From Salvia splendens (lineage: Eukaryota > Streptophyta > Magnoliopsida > Lamiales > Lamiaceae), in assembly GCF_004379255.2 (NCBI RefSeq), contig NC_056042.1:29305928-29369927 (forward strand): a DNA stretch of 64,000 bases, written 5' to 3'. The position numbers were made by a program, and so were the translations under genes. Of the stretch, positions 15,960-26,737 are shown piece by piece. Below the pieces are notes generated by a model that did not search any database, was not told the origin of the DNA, and saw only the letters and a list, made by a program, of their open reading frames with translations. The first letter of the stretch is position 1. Every line of letters begins with the position of its first letter.

Positions 15960-18828
15960 CTTGTTTTCTCAATTTCACCACCGGACACTAATCAATATAA
16001 ACGTGAAACAACAAGAGAAAAGCCCCAACAACACCTACAAAATCACAATTGAGCCTTCAAATTCGCAGAAGTACCAAAATCAAGTGGATTTCAGGGAAAA
16101 ATTGATAAATACACACAGCACGCTAGCTACACAATCACAGGATCTAGAAGAAGATCCAGATCCGACGCGATGCAACTATCTATGTTTCAAATTCGTAGAA
16201 CGTACGGATACGTGAAAGTTCAGATTTATAGAAAAAATGGTGCGCAGATACCGCGGGATTAGAGTGCAGCGAAAAGGAAACAGAAATCGGAGCAAGTTTC
16301 GAGCGGATCAACCGAGAAAAACTCCAGATCAAAAGTTACGTTACCTGAAAATTCACAAGATCCAGATCAAGCGAGTACACTGCAGAGTGCGATGCATGAA
16401 TGAATTAATCGCGAAGCGAGGGGTATATGTATATCTGGTTAGTTTGGCTTGGACTACTCACCATTTGAAAAATTAGTCTTTTGCAAATCGCACCCTTAGA
16501 ATTAGATTTAAATTGTCATAATAATCATTAAATTTTAAAAAAATAATCACTAAATTAGATTTAAATTGTCATACTAATAATCACTAAATTATACCATGAC
16601 TTTTACACCTTTTACAATTGTTCAATCATGAAAAATTTCGTGTGTTATTTGTCTGGATTTATTTATGAAAACATACATGTGAGAAAATTAAAGTCATATG
16701 TCAAACGACGTTGTTTCAGTAGCTAATGTTTTGTCCATATAGTACTTTATGTATGTTATATCATAGTAAATAATTTCCCTTACATATGAAATTATGTGAT
16801 AACTGAAAAATTACCAAATTATAATATAATCGATTATTTTGACAAATTACGGGATTGACGAAAAATTGACCAACATTGGTAGTCTTTCCTTCAATTTGCA
16901 CAATTAAAAAAATTAAAAATAACCGGCTAAAAATATCAATGTGAAACCGAGAAAAAAAATAAATGGGACATTAAATTATAGACATACCGAAATAATATAC
17001 TATTATTTCGTGAACGAGAAAATATATCGTGTAGACATGCATTGGATAACAAAATAAAATGTTTTAAATATATTTTCAAAAATTCAGAAATTCTTCTTCA
17101 CGCTTTTTAAAAAAGATTGTGTTAGAGTTTTGATGCAATTGTAATATTGTATTCATTTTATTAAAATAAACCATATTTAATACTCTCTTTATTCCATATT
17201 CAATGTTTTAAATTTTTATTTTAGAACTTCTCTTATATTTTATTTCACTTTTACTATTTATTGTAGATGAACCTTAAATTATGTGCTCTCATTTCACTTA
17301 TTTTGAATATATAAAAGCACGATCCAAAGTATACTAATTTTTTCTACTCACTTTTCTTTATATTTTTTAAAATCATTGACGTATGGATGAGCAAAATAAG
17401 CGAATATTCGATCTGAACCAAATCAGAACTTAGTATTTGGTTTGGTTTTTTGGGTTCGGCCAAGTCCGGTTTAAACTTTTGGCAAATGTCGATTTTCGGT
17501 TTAGTTTGGATCGATTAAAATAACAAAAAAAACTGAATTTCTTTTTAATACTATTATACTTATAACATTATATCCAATTTACAAACTGAATACTTTAAGC
17601 AAGCTTCATCTGGAAGAACAGTATTTTTTAATTGATTTTATAAAAGTTAAAACAAAGAAAATATTATAGAATTAGAGGAGAAAAAACTAATTAGATGGAT
17701 AAAATAAGGTAAAAAGAAAAATTCTAGAGATTTGATCTTACTAACTTTAATTTATTGACATATGCTCAAATTAGAGCTAAGTTATTGATAACATAACTTA
17801 AAAAAGACAGATATATGCTCGAATTAGAGCATAGATGAGTCTCGGGTCTCTCGGCATTGCCTCAGCAAACCGTTGGGCGTCATGTTGCTCAACCGCTTGA
17901 CAGCTCAATGTCGGTCAGTTCCCACACGGTTCTTTATGCATTACTTCTTATTTTTAAAGTCTATTTGTTACCAAAACTCAATAAACACACAAAACAATTA
18001 AAAATAAATAATGTGTAATAATATACCATAATAGAACAAAACTGGTCAACTGTAATAAGCTCTAAAAGCATGTAAGTTCTGTGTTTACCAATCTATAGTT
18101 TTTTTTATTATTCTCAAATGTTGTATGTTACCCGGAAAAATGATCGAATACAAAAATTGATCTCAATACAAAATCCAGACCAAATCCTAACCATGAGATT
18201 TGATAATCTAATGGTTAACAATTATATGAAAATACGGAGGGTCGTTATTAAGAAGTTTTAGGTCATATTATAAATTTCAGGTTTGCTGTCATGTTAAGAT
18301 CATTTTAGACCATCCTTACTATAACAATCTAAAAATAAATTAACAATGACCTAAATATGACATTCGTATGATTGGTTCTGTGTTTTTGTATTAAGATTGA
18401 TTTTTCCATAGATAAAACCCATTTTAGAGTCAAATTAGAACTTACTATGTATTTGTGTTTGTAGGAGTTGCAATTTAATTGGTATGAATTTAATTCTAGT
18501 GTCCAGCCACATTATATTCAACTTTCTAGCAGCATGTCCGGTGCAATAAAACGAAAAATAATTTTCAACTCCCACAAATTTACTGGGAGGAAGGTATATA
18601 CATAATTAAGTACTATAACAATTACATATGCTTGACTGAGAGAGTTGCATATTTTGCCGCTTAACCTGAAGTGTTCGAATCCCCATTTGTTTCGAATTCT
18701 TGCATATATTGTGGTTTTTAGTTTCAGAAAACTCATTTTGTTTGCTTCCTATATGTTTGTTTTAGTTTCATCGTGGAGTTATTCGAATGGAATTTAATAA
18801 TACTAAGAAATAAACTTTTAGATTAGTA
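15960..18828. other. delta-COP promoter/5' UTR and AT-rich intergenic sequence (unit 1)
   Basis: Immediately upstream (minus-strand sense) of the delta-COP ATG lies about 450 bp of moderate GC, which should contain its 5' UTR and promoter. Beyond about 16480 the DNA is AT-rich with old repeat debris and no supported gene. ORFs of about 80 codons in the 15961-16476 part are conserved in both units only because the DNA is duplicated. Confidence 0.5.
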
Positions 18829-18940
18829 GAGAATGGGTCTCACCTCAATAGAGGAAAATTGTTTCCAAAATTAGAAAGTGCATATTCTTGTGGGACGGAC
18901 TAAAAAGGAAAGAGTGTATATTCTTGTGGGACGGAAGGAG
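18829..18940. mobile_element. Stowaway MITE, right half only (unit 1)
   Basis: The right part of the MITE that is complete in unit 2 at 38643-38864. It ends in TGTGGGACGGAAGGAG and TA. The left half was removed by a 347-bp deletion whose endpoints both carry TTAGTA (18823-18828). Confidence 0.8.
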
Positions 18941-18957
18941 TATGAGTGAGGGGTTTA

Positions 18958-20653
18958 GAGCATCCACATCCATGCTCTTGCCAAAGAGCATGCATGTGGG
19001 CCCAGACCCACATTTATTAATTTTTTACTCCCAGCTCTTGCCCACATGTATGTGGGCACAACACATACATTCATGCTCTTCTGCAAGGACATGCTCAAGG
19101 GTCCCACCATTCCATTATTTAATTTAAATACTTCAATTACTAAAAACATTTCTTCAATATAAAAATACATTAAAAATACTCGAACTACTATTACAAATTA
19201 AAAAAAAATAAAAATCACATACTTAAAATCCTAAAAAATAAAAATTACATACTTAAATCCTAAAAAATAAAAATTACATAATTAAGATCCTACAAATTAA
19301 AAACTACATACTTAAAACATAAAAAAATACCTTTGTGGAAGAATATTCTATCCCCATTGTTTTTCAGAGACTCGTATCATTGTCCAATGTGCATCAAGTT
19401 GCTCGGGAGACATGTGAGTTGAGCCAAAAAGGCCAACAACAAGTTGGTGGGCGGTTGAGGTGGCACAAAGGGAGCAGGAGCGGGAGCGGCGCGACGGCGG
19501 TTGGCCGCCTGTTTCCTACCTTGCGGCCGACGTTGGGAACTGCTCGGGTCGGCGTCGGGGCTACCCAATTAGTTGCGGCAAGCTGATTAGCCACCTCATC
19601 CGAGCATAGGGATAACGACCTCGACCATTTGTTAGAAGAGCTGGAGGAGGATGATAAGCCTCCCCTATACTTCGGATGCGTACGCACCTCCTGCCAAGCG
19701 TTGAGGTACTTACATGGTTTGTAATAATAAGATTGATAGGTCGTCATGGCGGCACTGATGATGCCGAGCTCGCTCTTGCCGCTCCCCGCCAATGTTGTTC
19801 CTGGAGGTAAATCCCCTGGAACTTTGGGATTTCTTCGTTGGCTCTGAAGATGGCATTGCGCACCATACTCTCATTGCGCTCGATGGTTCTCTCCGGTCAG
19901 GTGGCATTGTACTGGCGAGAGACGCCGGTGCGGACGTGAGGTCACCGCCACGACCCTGAACACGAGTACTACGAGGAATATGAGTAGGAGGAGTTTGGGA
20001 GCCGCCGCTCCCTCCCGATCCTTGTTCGGGTGCCCACCCGTATGTCCCATCAGGGGCATCTTGCTTGTCCACCGGGTAAGGCCGGTAGCCACCCGGAATT
20101 TGAGAACCTTGGGTTTGAGGAGGGGGGTGAGAATTCCGTTTCCAGACTATGGAATGGTGTTGGGCCGAACCATTCGTGGTTCCAACCGCTGGAGTCGGAG
20201 GGGTGATCGCCGGAGCCGGATATTTTTTTTGCAAGAGTGAAAGATTGAGAATTGATGAGAGAATTTAGATGAGAATTGTATAGTGTGGTGGGAATTTTTT
20301 TGTGTGGAAATGATGGTATTTATAGATGAAAACGTGAATTTTGGGTAAAAATAAATAAAAATAAATTAAAAGTGGTGAGAAAACGGATAAAATTTATTGG
20401 GAAGTGGGAAAAATATTTTTTTAATTTAAAATGATTTTTAAATTAAAATTCGATTTTTTTTAAAAAATAGAAAATGCCAATGGCTATGCCGTTGGCTAAT
20501 GGAGTGCTACCAAGTCGCCCTGCTCAGCAGCATGGACGTGCTCGATGTATCGAGCAGCGCCGTGCCGTCGGCAAGAGCACAACGGCGGATATGGGTGTGC
20601 CGCGCCGTCGGCACGGACGCCATCCGTCAGGGAAAGCACGGATGGGGATGCTC
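18958..20653. mobile_element. PIF/Harbinger-type element carrying only an ORF1 relic (unit 1)
   Basis: Terminal repeats GAGCATCCACATCCATGCT (left) and GAGCATCCCCATCCGTGCT (right, reverse-complemented) are flanked by TTA at 18955-18957 and 20654-20656. A 3-bp TTA/TAA duplication is typical of PIF/Harbinger. 1,696 bp. The interior encodes a degenerate minus-strand ORF1-like protein and no transposase. Confidence 0.82.
19394..20231 (-). pseudogene. degenerate Harbinger ORF1-like (NAM-associated C-terminal type) protein
   Basis: Across shifting frames the minus strand reads a Pro/Gly/Ser-rich N-terminus, a central piece EEIPKFQGIYLQEQHW, then SGKSELGIISAAM and YLNAWQEVRTHPKYRG, followed by a Ser-rich stretch. 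This is the layout of the Myb/SANT plus 'NAM-associated C-terminal' proteins that accompany plant PIF/Harbinger transposases and are thought to bind DNA. At least one frameshift separates the HW and SGKSE blocks, and no clear ATG is present. Non-functional. Confidence 0.6.
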
Positions 20654-20754
20654 TTAGCCCCTCCCCACTCCCACTTGGGTCCGCCCATGTCCACAACTTA
20701 TTTCAAAATGTAAACTCTCTCGTTCTTTACTCAATTTTCTCCTTTTCTTTCTTA

Positions 20755-21016
20755 CTCCCCCCGTCCGCCATTAAATGTCTCATTTTTCCTTTTTCGTCCG
20801 TCAGCCAATAAATGTCTCATTTCACTTTTACTATATTTGGTAAGTGGCCCCTACATTCCACTAATTCATTTCACTCACATTTTATTATAAAATTAATATA
20901 TAAAAGTTGGCTCCACATTCCACTAACTTTTCTACCCACTTTAGTACATAAAGTCAAGCAATTTCTTAAAACCCGTGCCGGTCAAATATAGAACATTTAA
21001 TCACGGACGGAGGGAA
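20755..21016. mobile_element. Stowaway MITE (unit 1)
   Basis: Left end CTCCCCCCGTCCGCCATTAA and right end ATCACGGACGGAGGGAA, with TA at 20753-20754 and 21017-21018. About 262 bp, noncoding. The same element is at 40633-40893 in unit 2. Confidence 0.82.
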
Positions 21017-21479
21017 TATTTTTTATTCCCTCTCTCATACTTCACTCAATTTTCCTTTTCCTCTCCCTGTCTCTGACTTTACTAATTTGTCGCTAAAACT
21101 CGTGTCGTCCGCAAATAAGACTATTTTTTATGGACAAAGAAAGTATAATATCATTAAATTTAATTTTGAAGTTATCTTATACTACAATATATTTTTTTAA
21201 AATATATTGTATAATCTATTTATTTTTCCATTGAATTTCATCGTGATCTATAATAAAAAAAATATTAGAAAAAAGAGCCAAAAGGTTTGTACTATTATGA
21301 TTTACAAGTTATGGATAGATGAAAATCGCACATATTATCCATTTTTCTCGTAGCTTTTGGAGACGACAACATCGAAAATACCTTACAATCGTGAATTGTA
21401 AGTTGGACTCCCAGCATTAAAATCCTGACTTCGCCACTGCATGAGTTTAATTTCGAACCATAATACAATTTCATTCTTA

Positions 21480-23299
21480 GAGCATTAGCAATGGGGCGCC
21501 CTAAAGCCCGCCCTATGCACCGTCACGTCAGTATTTTATCCTCCTACCCTTCCACCTGCAGCGGGGCGCCCTATAAGCCGCCCTAAGCATTTTCTTTATT
21601 TGAATATTTAAATAACTACAAAAATTGGAAAAAAACATTCATTTCATTTAAAATTAATACATTACAATACAAGTTAAAAAAATACGCATTCTCAACGACG
21701 ACGGTTACGGGCCCAAACTTCTTCAACCATGTCGTTCATGAGCTGAGCATTGTCTTGTTGGTTGCGCATTGAGGCCTGTCTAGACAGAACCTCATTGAAA
21801 CCCGTCGATAATCCTCGAGAATGGGGCGCTGTCGCCGTGCTGAAGCTAGATCCACCTTCATCATCGGCCCAATCGGTGACGCTTCCACCTTCGTGTTCGA
21901 CTATCATATTGTGCAAGGTTATGCACGCATACATGACATCGGCGATGACTTCCTTGAACCAGAGACGCGCCGACCCTTTCACTATTGCCCACCGTGATTG
22001 GGGCACACCAAATGCCCGCTCCACATCCTTCAGCGCCGCCTCCTGCTTTTGCGCAAATAAAACTCTCTTCTCACCCATTGGGCAGCTGATCGTCTTCAGA
22101 AAAACAGGCCACCTTGGGTATATGCCATCGGCCAAGTAGTACCCCATGTGATATTGGCGCCTGTTGGCAGTGAACTAGATGGCCGGACCGTTGCCATTGC
22201 ATTGCTCGGTGAAGAGGGTGGATGAGTTGAGGACGTTGATGTCGTTGTTCGACCCGGCTACACCGAAGTAAGCATGCCAGATCCAGAGCCGAGCCGATAG
22301 TCAGAGACGGCTTCGAGGATCATCGTCGGTTGGCTGCCATTGTATCCACTAGTAAATTGGCCTCTCCACGCCCTCGGACAATTCTTCCACTCCCAGTGCA
22401 TACATTCGATGCTCCCTAGCATCCCAGGAAAGTCGTGCGCCGTCTCGTGCATCTTCATCAGGCCCTGACAATCTACAGCAGTCGGCTTTCGCAAATATGT
22501 GTCACTGTAAGCCTCCACAACTCCCCTACAAAATCTCTTCAGGCACTCGCGGCCTGTTGTCTCCCCGACGTGTAGGTACTCGTCGAACATGTCCGTCGTG
22601 GTGCCGTAGGCCAACTGCCGGAGTGCAACCGTGCACTTCTGCAACGGCGTAAGTCCGGGTCTACCTAGGCCATCTTCCCGATACTAGAAGTATTCATCAG
22701 TGACTCCAACGTCTGGACAATGCTGAGAAAAAGATAACGATGCATTCTAAACCGGCGGTGAAAAACAGTCGGGCCCCACTGTGGTTGCTCGGCAAAATAG
22801 TCTGCAAATAGACGTTCGTGAGCTACGGCGTGTTCGCGGCGGACAAATGTCCGACGTCGAATAGGCCTGGGGATCTGCTCCGCCGCCGCCTCCTCCTCGC
22901 GCTGCATTTCGGCTAAGCAATCCTCCATTGCGTCATTGACGGCATCGAATAAGGCTCGCGTCAAGGTCCGACTAACGCCCTCAGAGGTACTCCAGTCGTC
23001 GTCGTGGTTCATTTTTGTTTGCGAGAGATTATCGAAATATTCGTATGGAATGTGAGAGATGAGAGAAATATTCGTATGAAAAATAGAATGACAAACGAGG
23101 TTTAAATAGACAAAAATTCGGAAAAAAAAATGAAAACGCGTTGCATCATCCGCGTCGCCCACAATGGGCGGACAATGCCCTATCCTCTGCGTATCGTCCG
23201 CAGAAGATGCATCGGGCATCGTCCGCGCACCCACAGTGGGCGGACGATGACGCACCCGAGGCATCGGACGGCGTATCGTCCGCCCCATTACGAAGGCTC
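21480..23299. mobile_element. PIF/Harbinger transposon with transposase relic (unit 1)
   Basis: Terminal inverted repeats GAGCATTAGCAATGGGGCGC and (right, reverse-complemented) GAGCCTTCGTAATGGGGCGG are flanked by TTA at 21477-21479 and 23300-23302. 1,820 bp. It carries a minus-strand DDE transposase gene with a frameshift. The right subterminal 150 bp is packed with ATCGTCCGC / GCGGACGAT motifs. Confidence 0.88.
21692..23012 (-). pseudogene. PIF/Harbinger (ALP1/HARBI1-like, DDE_Tnp_4) transposase, frameshifted
   Basis: The reading begins at the ATG at 23010-23012 with a charged N-terminus, runs to about 22665, and resumes as TVALRQLAYGTTTDMFDEYL and FPGMLGSIECMHWEWKNCP (catalytic D region, here with E in place of D). 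The next conserved block, IWHAYFGVAGSNN, is present but in another frame after YRLG, so a 1- or 2-base indel near 22285 breaks the gene. The C-terminal block MGYYLADGIYPRW...CPMGEKRVLFAQKQEA, including the third acidic region, follows. The same frameshift is in unit 2, so it predates the duplication. Plant ALP1 is a domesticated relative, but this copy is inside intact TIRs and is not domesticated. Confidence 0.85.
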
Positions 23300-23302
23300 T
23301 TA

Positions 23303-24707
23303 GGCCATCCACAACGCTGTTCCTATACCATTCTTATACCGTTCCTTAAACCACTATTTGAGGGCCCCACTGTACTTCTTTACTCCATTCCTTAACTAAG
23401 GAACGGAACCTGCAACCCTTAACCGTTCCTTAACCGTTCCTTAAATTACTATTCATTCAATTTCATTTTTTTTATTTCCAACCCAATTCAATTTAAATAA
23501 ACACACTTTAATAAAAAACAAACACACTTTATTAAAAAACACACAACATTAAAAAAATTCAACTTAAACTTAAAAAAAATAAAAAAAACACACAATTAAA
23601 ATCCTAAAAAAATAAAAAACACAAAATAAAAAACACACAATTAAACGTGGGAAGAAGACGCGCAAAGCCGCCCTCAGAATGTCGGCGCCCGAAGCTCCGC
23701 TTTGGTAGTTCGCCGCTTCGGCCGAGTAGATGCCGCAAAATTTTTTGACCTGTACGTCGACTCGGCCAAAGTGAGCACGGAGCATTGTATATTTGCGCTT
23801 CCGGGCCCCTTTCGGCTTAGCCTGGTGGTAGACATCACGGACCTTTTCCCAGAAGCACTTGGCGGCTTGTTGGTTCCCGACGATGGGTGTACACCGCCTT
23901 AGTTTCTTCGTTGTTGTACGGATGCCGGCCCAGATCCTCCAGTTCCTCCTCCTCCTCCTCGGGTGCCTCAGACGCAGCCCTAGAGCTTCCACCGCCTCGG
24001 CTTCCTCCCTGGGTGGGTTCAACGGGGATATCCTCCCGAATCTGGGACAAACCCTGAGAAAGCCGCGAGCCGGGTGGTCGAGCGTAGGCATCCACATCGA
24101 AAGTGGGTGGTTGGTACCCACCCGACGTCGCCGACCCCTAGGTGCCCTGCGTCGACGACCCGGAACCACCAAGTGTGTTGTACATGGTCTCCCAATCGCC
24201 GAACGCGTTGAGATCCCACCCACCGGAGCCGCCACCGCCGTAATTCCCGTCGCCGGACATTTTGTGAAGGAGATTGAAATAGAAAATTGGAGAGGAATTG
24301 ATGTTGATTTAGGAAGAGTAGATGTGTAGTTGTATGTGAAATGTAATAAATTAGGTGTATTTATAGAATAAGAAAATAAAAATAAAAATAAAAAAATTTA
24401 AAAAAAGTTTAAAAAACGGTAATATTACCGTTAATTTTTTTTAAAAAAATCATTTTTTTAAAAAAAAAAATTAATTATTGCGTCATCTGCTGACGTGTCC
24501 CACTCGGGGGCCAGCTAGTGGGAAGCACGCACGAAGCGGGGAGCGCCACGTCGCCCCAGCGCGTGGCGGCACAAGCCGTGCCGCGTTACGTGCCGTCGGC
24601 ACCCGGCACGGAATGGGAGCGGAATGGTGCGCCGCAACGCGTTCCGCGGCGAAACCGTTCCGGCGGAACGGCACGCGGAACGCCGGCGGCACGCGTTGCG
24701 GGTGCTC
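23303..24707. mobile_element. PIF/Harbinger-type element, insertion unique to unit 1
   Basis: Ends GGCCATCCACAACGC and (right, reverse-complemented) GAGCACCCGCAACGC are flanked by TTA (23300-23302, 24708-24710). It is missing from unit 2, where the sequence runs CTC-TTA-GGCAATATTC without interruption (43159-43174). It landed in the very TTA that is the right target-site duplication of the 21480-23299 element. 1,405 bp, with an ORF1-like relic. Confidence 0.85.
23640..24260 (-). pseudogene. degenerate Harbinger ORF1 (Myb/SANT-like) protein
   Basis: It starts at the ATG 24258-24260 with a Gly-rich leader beginning MSGDGNYGGGG, and soon meets an in-frame TAG. Further on, in shifted frames, come an acidic run of Glu residues, then PIVGNQQAAKCFWEKVRDVY and HFGRVDVQVKKFCGIYSAEA. 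The order (acidic run, N-x-Q-x-x-K-x-FW-x-VR, then KKFxGIY) is the ORF1 family pattern seen beside plant Harbinger transposases. Not functional. Confidence 0.62.
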
Positions 24708-24710
24708 TTA

Positions 24711-26737
24711 GGCAATATTCATATCCAAAGCTAGGATGATAGGAACAATGCTTGTATTTTCATTATTGTTTAAATGTAGAGTATTTACTTTTGCTTCGCA
24801 TGAGTTTCAACTTTCAACTCAATTATCTTTGAAAAAATATTAAACTTTTTTGTAAGAATTAGATAATCGTTACCTTCTTGTTGTTCGACACTGGTAACAA
24901 CTAGTCAACTTGTACATTTGATCTTGTATTATTGCAAGATAGTTGTAATATGATGGACATTTATTTAAACTCGAGTGATCATTTAAAAATCAAATTATGA
25001 GTCCTAAACTTATACACCAATATTATATACTCATATTTATTTATTTTATAATATACTTTGCCTCATTTTACTGTGTGAGTATTCAATTTCATTTCTAACT
25101 TTTATAAAAAATCATTTTAAAGTTAATTGCTTTATTCAAAAATTTAAATTCCCAAGCTGATTATTCTAAAGTTTTATCGAAATATACTCCATTAAGATCA
25201 ACTAACATAAATATCACATCATTCTGTGGCAACAAACAATATATTTAATACTTATTTAAAGTCCACAACAAATTTTATATATATAAATATTTCTTCATGC
25301 ATTTTCATTTTTGTCAATATAAAATATACGTATATCTAAAGTGATAGCAATTTTTATATCTAAAGTGATAGTTATTTGTACTTATTTCGGTACGTTTCTT
25401 AACATTGTCGTGAGTCATGTATTATATACACAAATGCTTAAGTGGTAGTCTTCTTCATTATGAACACATCACCGTTTGGTCCGATATGAAGCCGTCATAT
25501 CGGAATGTGATCAATTACTTCTACTACATAGGCTTGGTGGGTAGTTGCTTGAGTTCGTTGTTCGAACAATATGTTAGCACATATTCTAGCTCGTAACTCC
25601 TTTATGTTTCCTCCTTTTTATGTTTTGATCTTTATTTTGGATTATATCGTTAAATACTTTCATTGTTTTCTCAAATTTTTTTTTTCTGTTATGAAAACAT
25701 TCAGTTAAAATTGATCCAGACCAAATATATGAAATTTTTCAAAATTTGAATTTGAGACGAACCAAAATTTAAACGCAAACTTGAATTTCGATTTAGTTTG
25801 AATTGGGTAATAAAATACTTGATCACCCCTAATTCAATGGGCTCAAAACTTTTTGAGTCACATTTAAAAAAACAATGTTGGATGTAAAAATTAAATTGAT
25901 CCTAAACAGTTTAACCACTGTACTCATTTTGAAGCATTTTAAATTTATAAATGAAACAATATCTACATAATTTCATTCCAATACAGTTCAAAATTTAAAT
26001 ATGCATAACTCAATTAGTGCTAATAATAAAGCATAATGTAATTATGTCCAACCCAAATACGGATAATCGTACACATGTATTATGTTGAAGAAGCTCCCGT
26101 CTTCCTCTAGATCTGAGCTTCAGTCTAACCTCACTGCGAAAATCTAGGGTTTCAAGGTTTGCTTACCGAGGAACTCAAGCTAGCTAGGTTTTGAATCGCC
26201 AATTTTGTAGCTCGCAGTGTTGATTTTCTTTTCCTTTTTTTTGAAAAAAAGGTATGCTGTGCCGAATCCCCTACGTTGTTCCAGTGGAATAGCTAAATTT
26301 CTTTTTGACTCTGATTTTCGCTGTCCTAGATCTGGATGCTCGAAAACTGTTGAGCAATAATCACAGAGCTTGTGAAATAATATCTTGTTATGGAAATCGT
26401 GCTCAAATAAGAAACAAAATATATTTAGATATGTATGTATGTGTCACTGCGTAGTCAAACTTCGTTGGGAGTTTCGAGCTGAATCGTGCGTGGTTGAGAA
26501 ATTCCAGGTTGATACTGGAAGGTTTGGTCATGGGAGTTTGGAGCTTAACTTGGGAGGTTACAATTCGTTCTTTGCTTTCAGTTGATCCAAGAAATTAGTA
26601 TATAACCCCTGCAAGTTTTTGAGAAGCTGTAGTTGCGATTCGGATTTGTTTAATTACTTGCTTAATTTTGACTGTGAAACGGATCAAGTTAAGTAGAGGT
26701 ATGTGGGTTTTGAGATAAGAAAGCGAGTGTGTGAAAG
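24711..26737. other. AT-rich intergenic sequence and MACPF copy-1 promoter/5' UTR
   Basis: 24711-26030 is AT-rich with no supported gene. From about 26085 the composition changes to leader-like sequence (pyrimidine-rich CTCCCGTCTTCCTCTAGATC), then several potential donors, which suggests a 5' UTR with an intron before the MACPF ATG at 26738. No clear TATA box was identified. Confidence 0.4.

Noticed and set aside
15961..16476. Plus-strand ORFs of about 80 codons, conserved at 35537-36052
   Set aside because: They overlap the delta-COP 5' UTR/promoter on the opposite strand. Conservation is explained by the segmental duplication.
24478..24739. Arg/Gly-rich ORFs in the GC-rich end of the unit-1 Harbinger element
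   Set aside because: They come from GC-rich subterminal inverted sequence, occur on both strands and match no family.
17385..25832. Possible 8.4-kb hAT-like element suggested by TATGGATGAGCAA near 17387 and TAGGGGTGATCAAG (reverse) near 25832
   Set aside because: The ends are only loosely similar, no matching 8-bp target duplication was found, and the interior is a mixture of unrelated elements. More likely two separate old MITE remnants.
26385..26585. 66-codon ORF before the MACPF ATG, conserved at 45656-45856
   Set aside because: It lies in the probable 5' UTR or its intron. Conservation reflects duplication, and the product has no recognisable features; a regulatory upstream ORF cannot be excluded.
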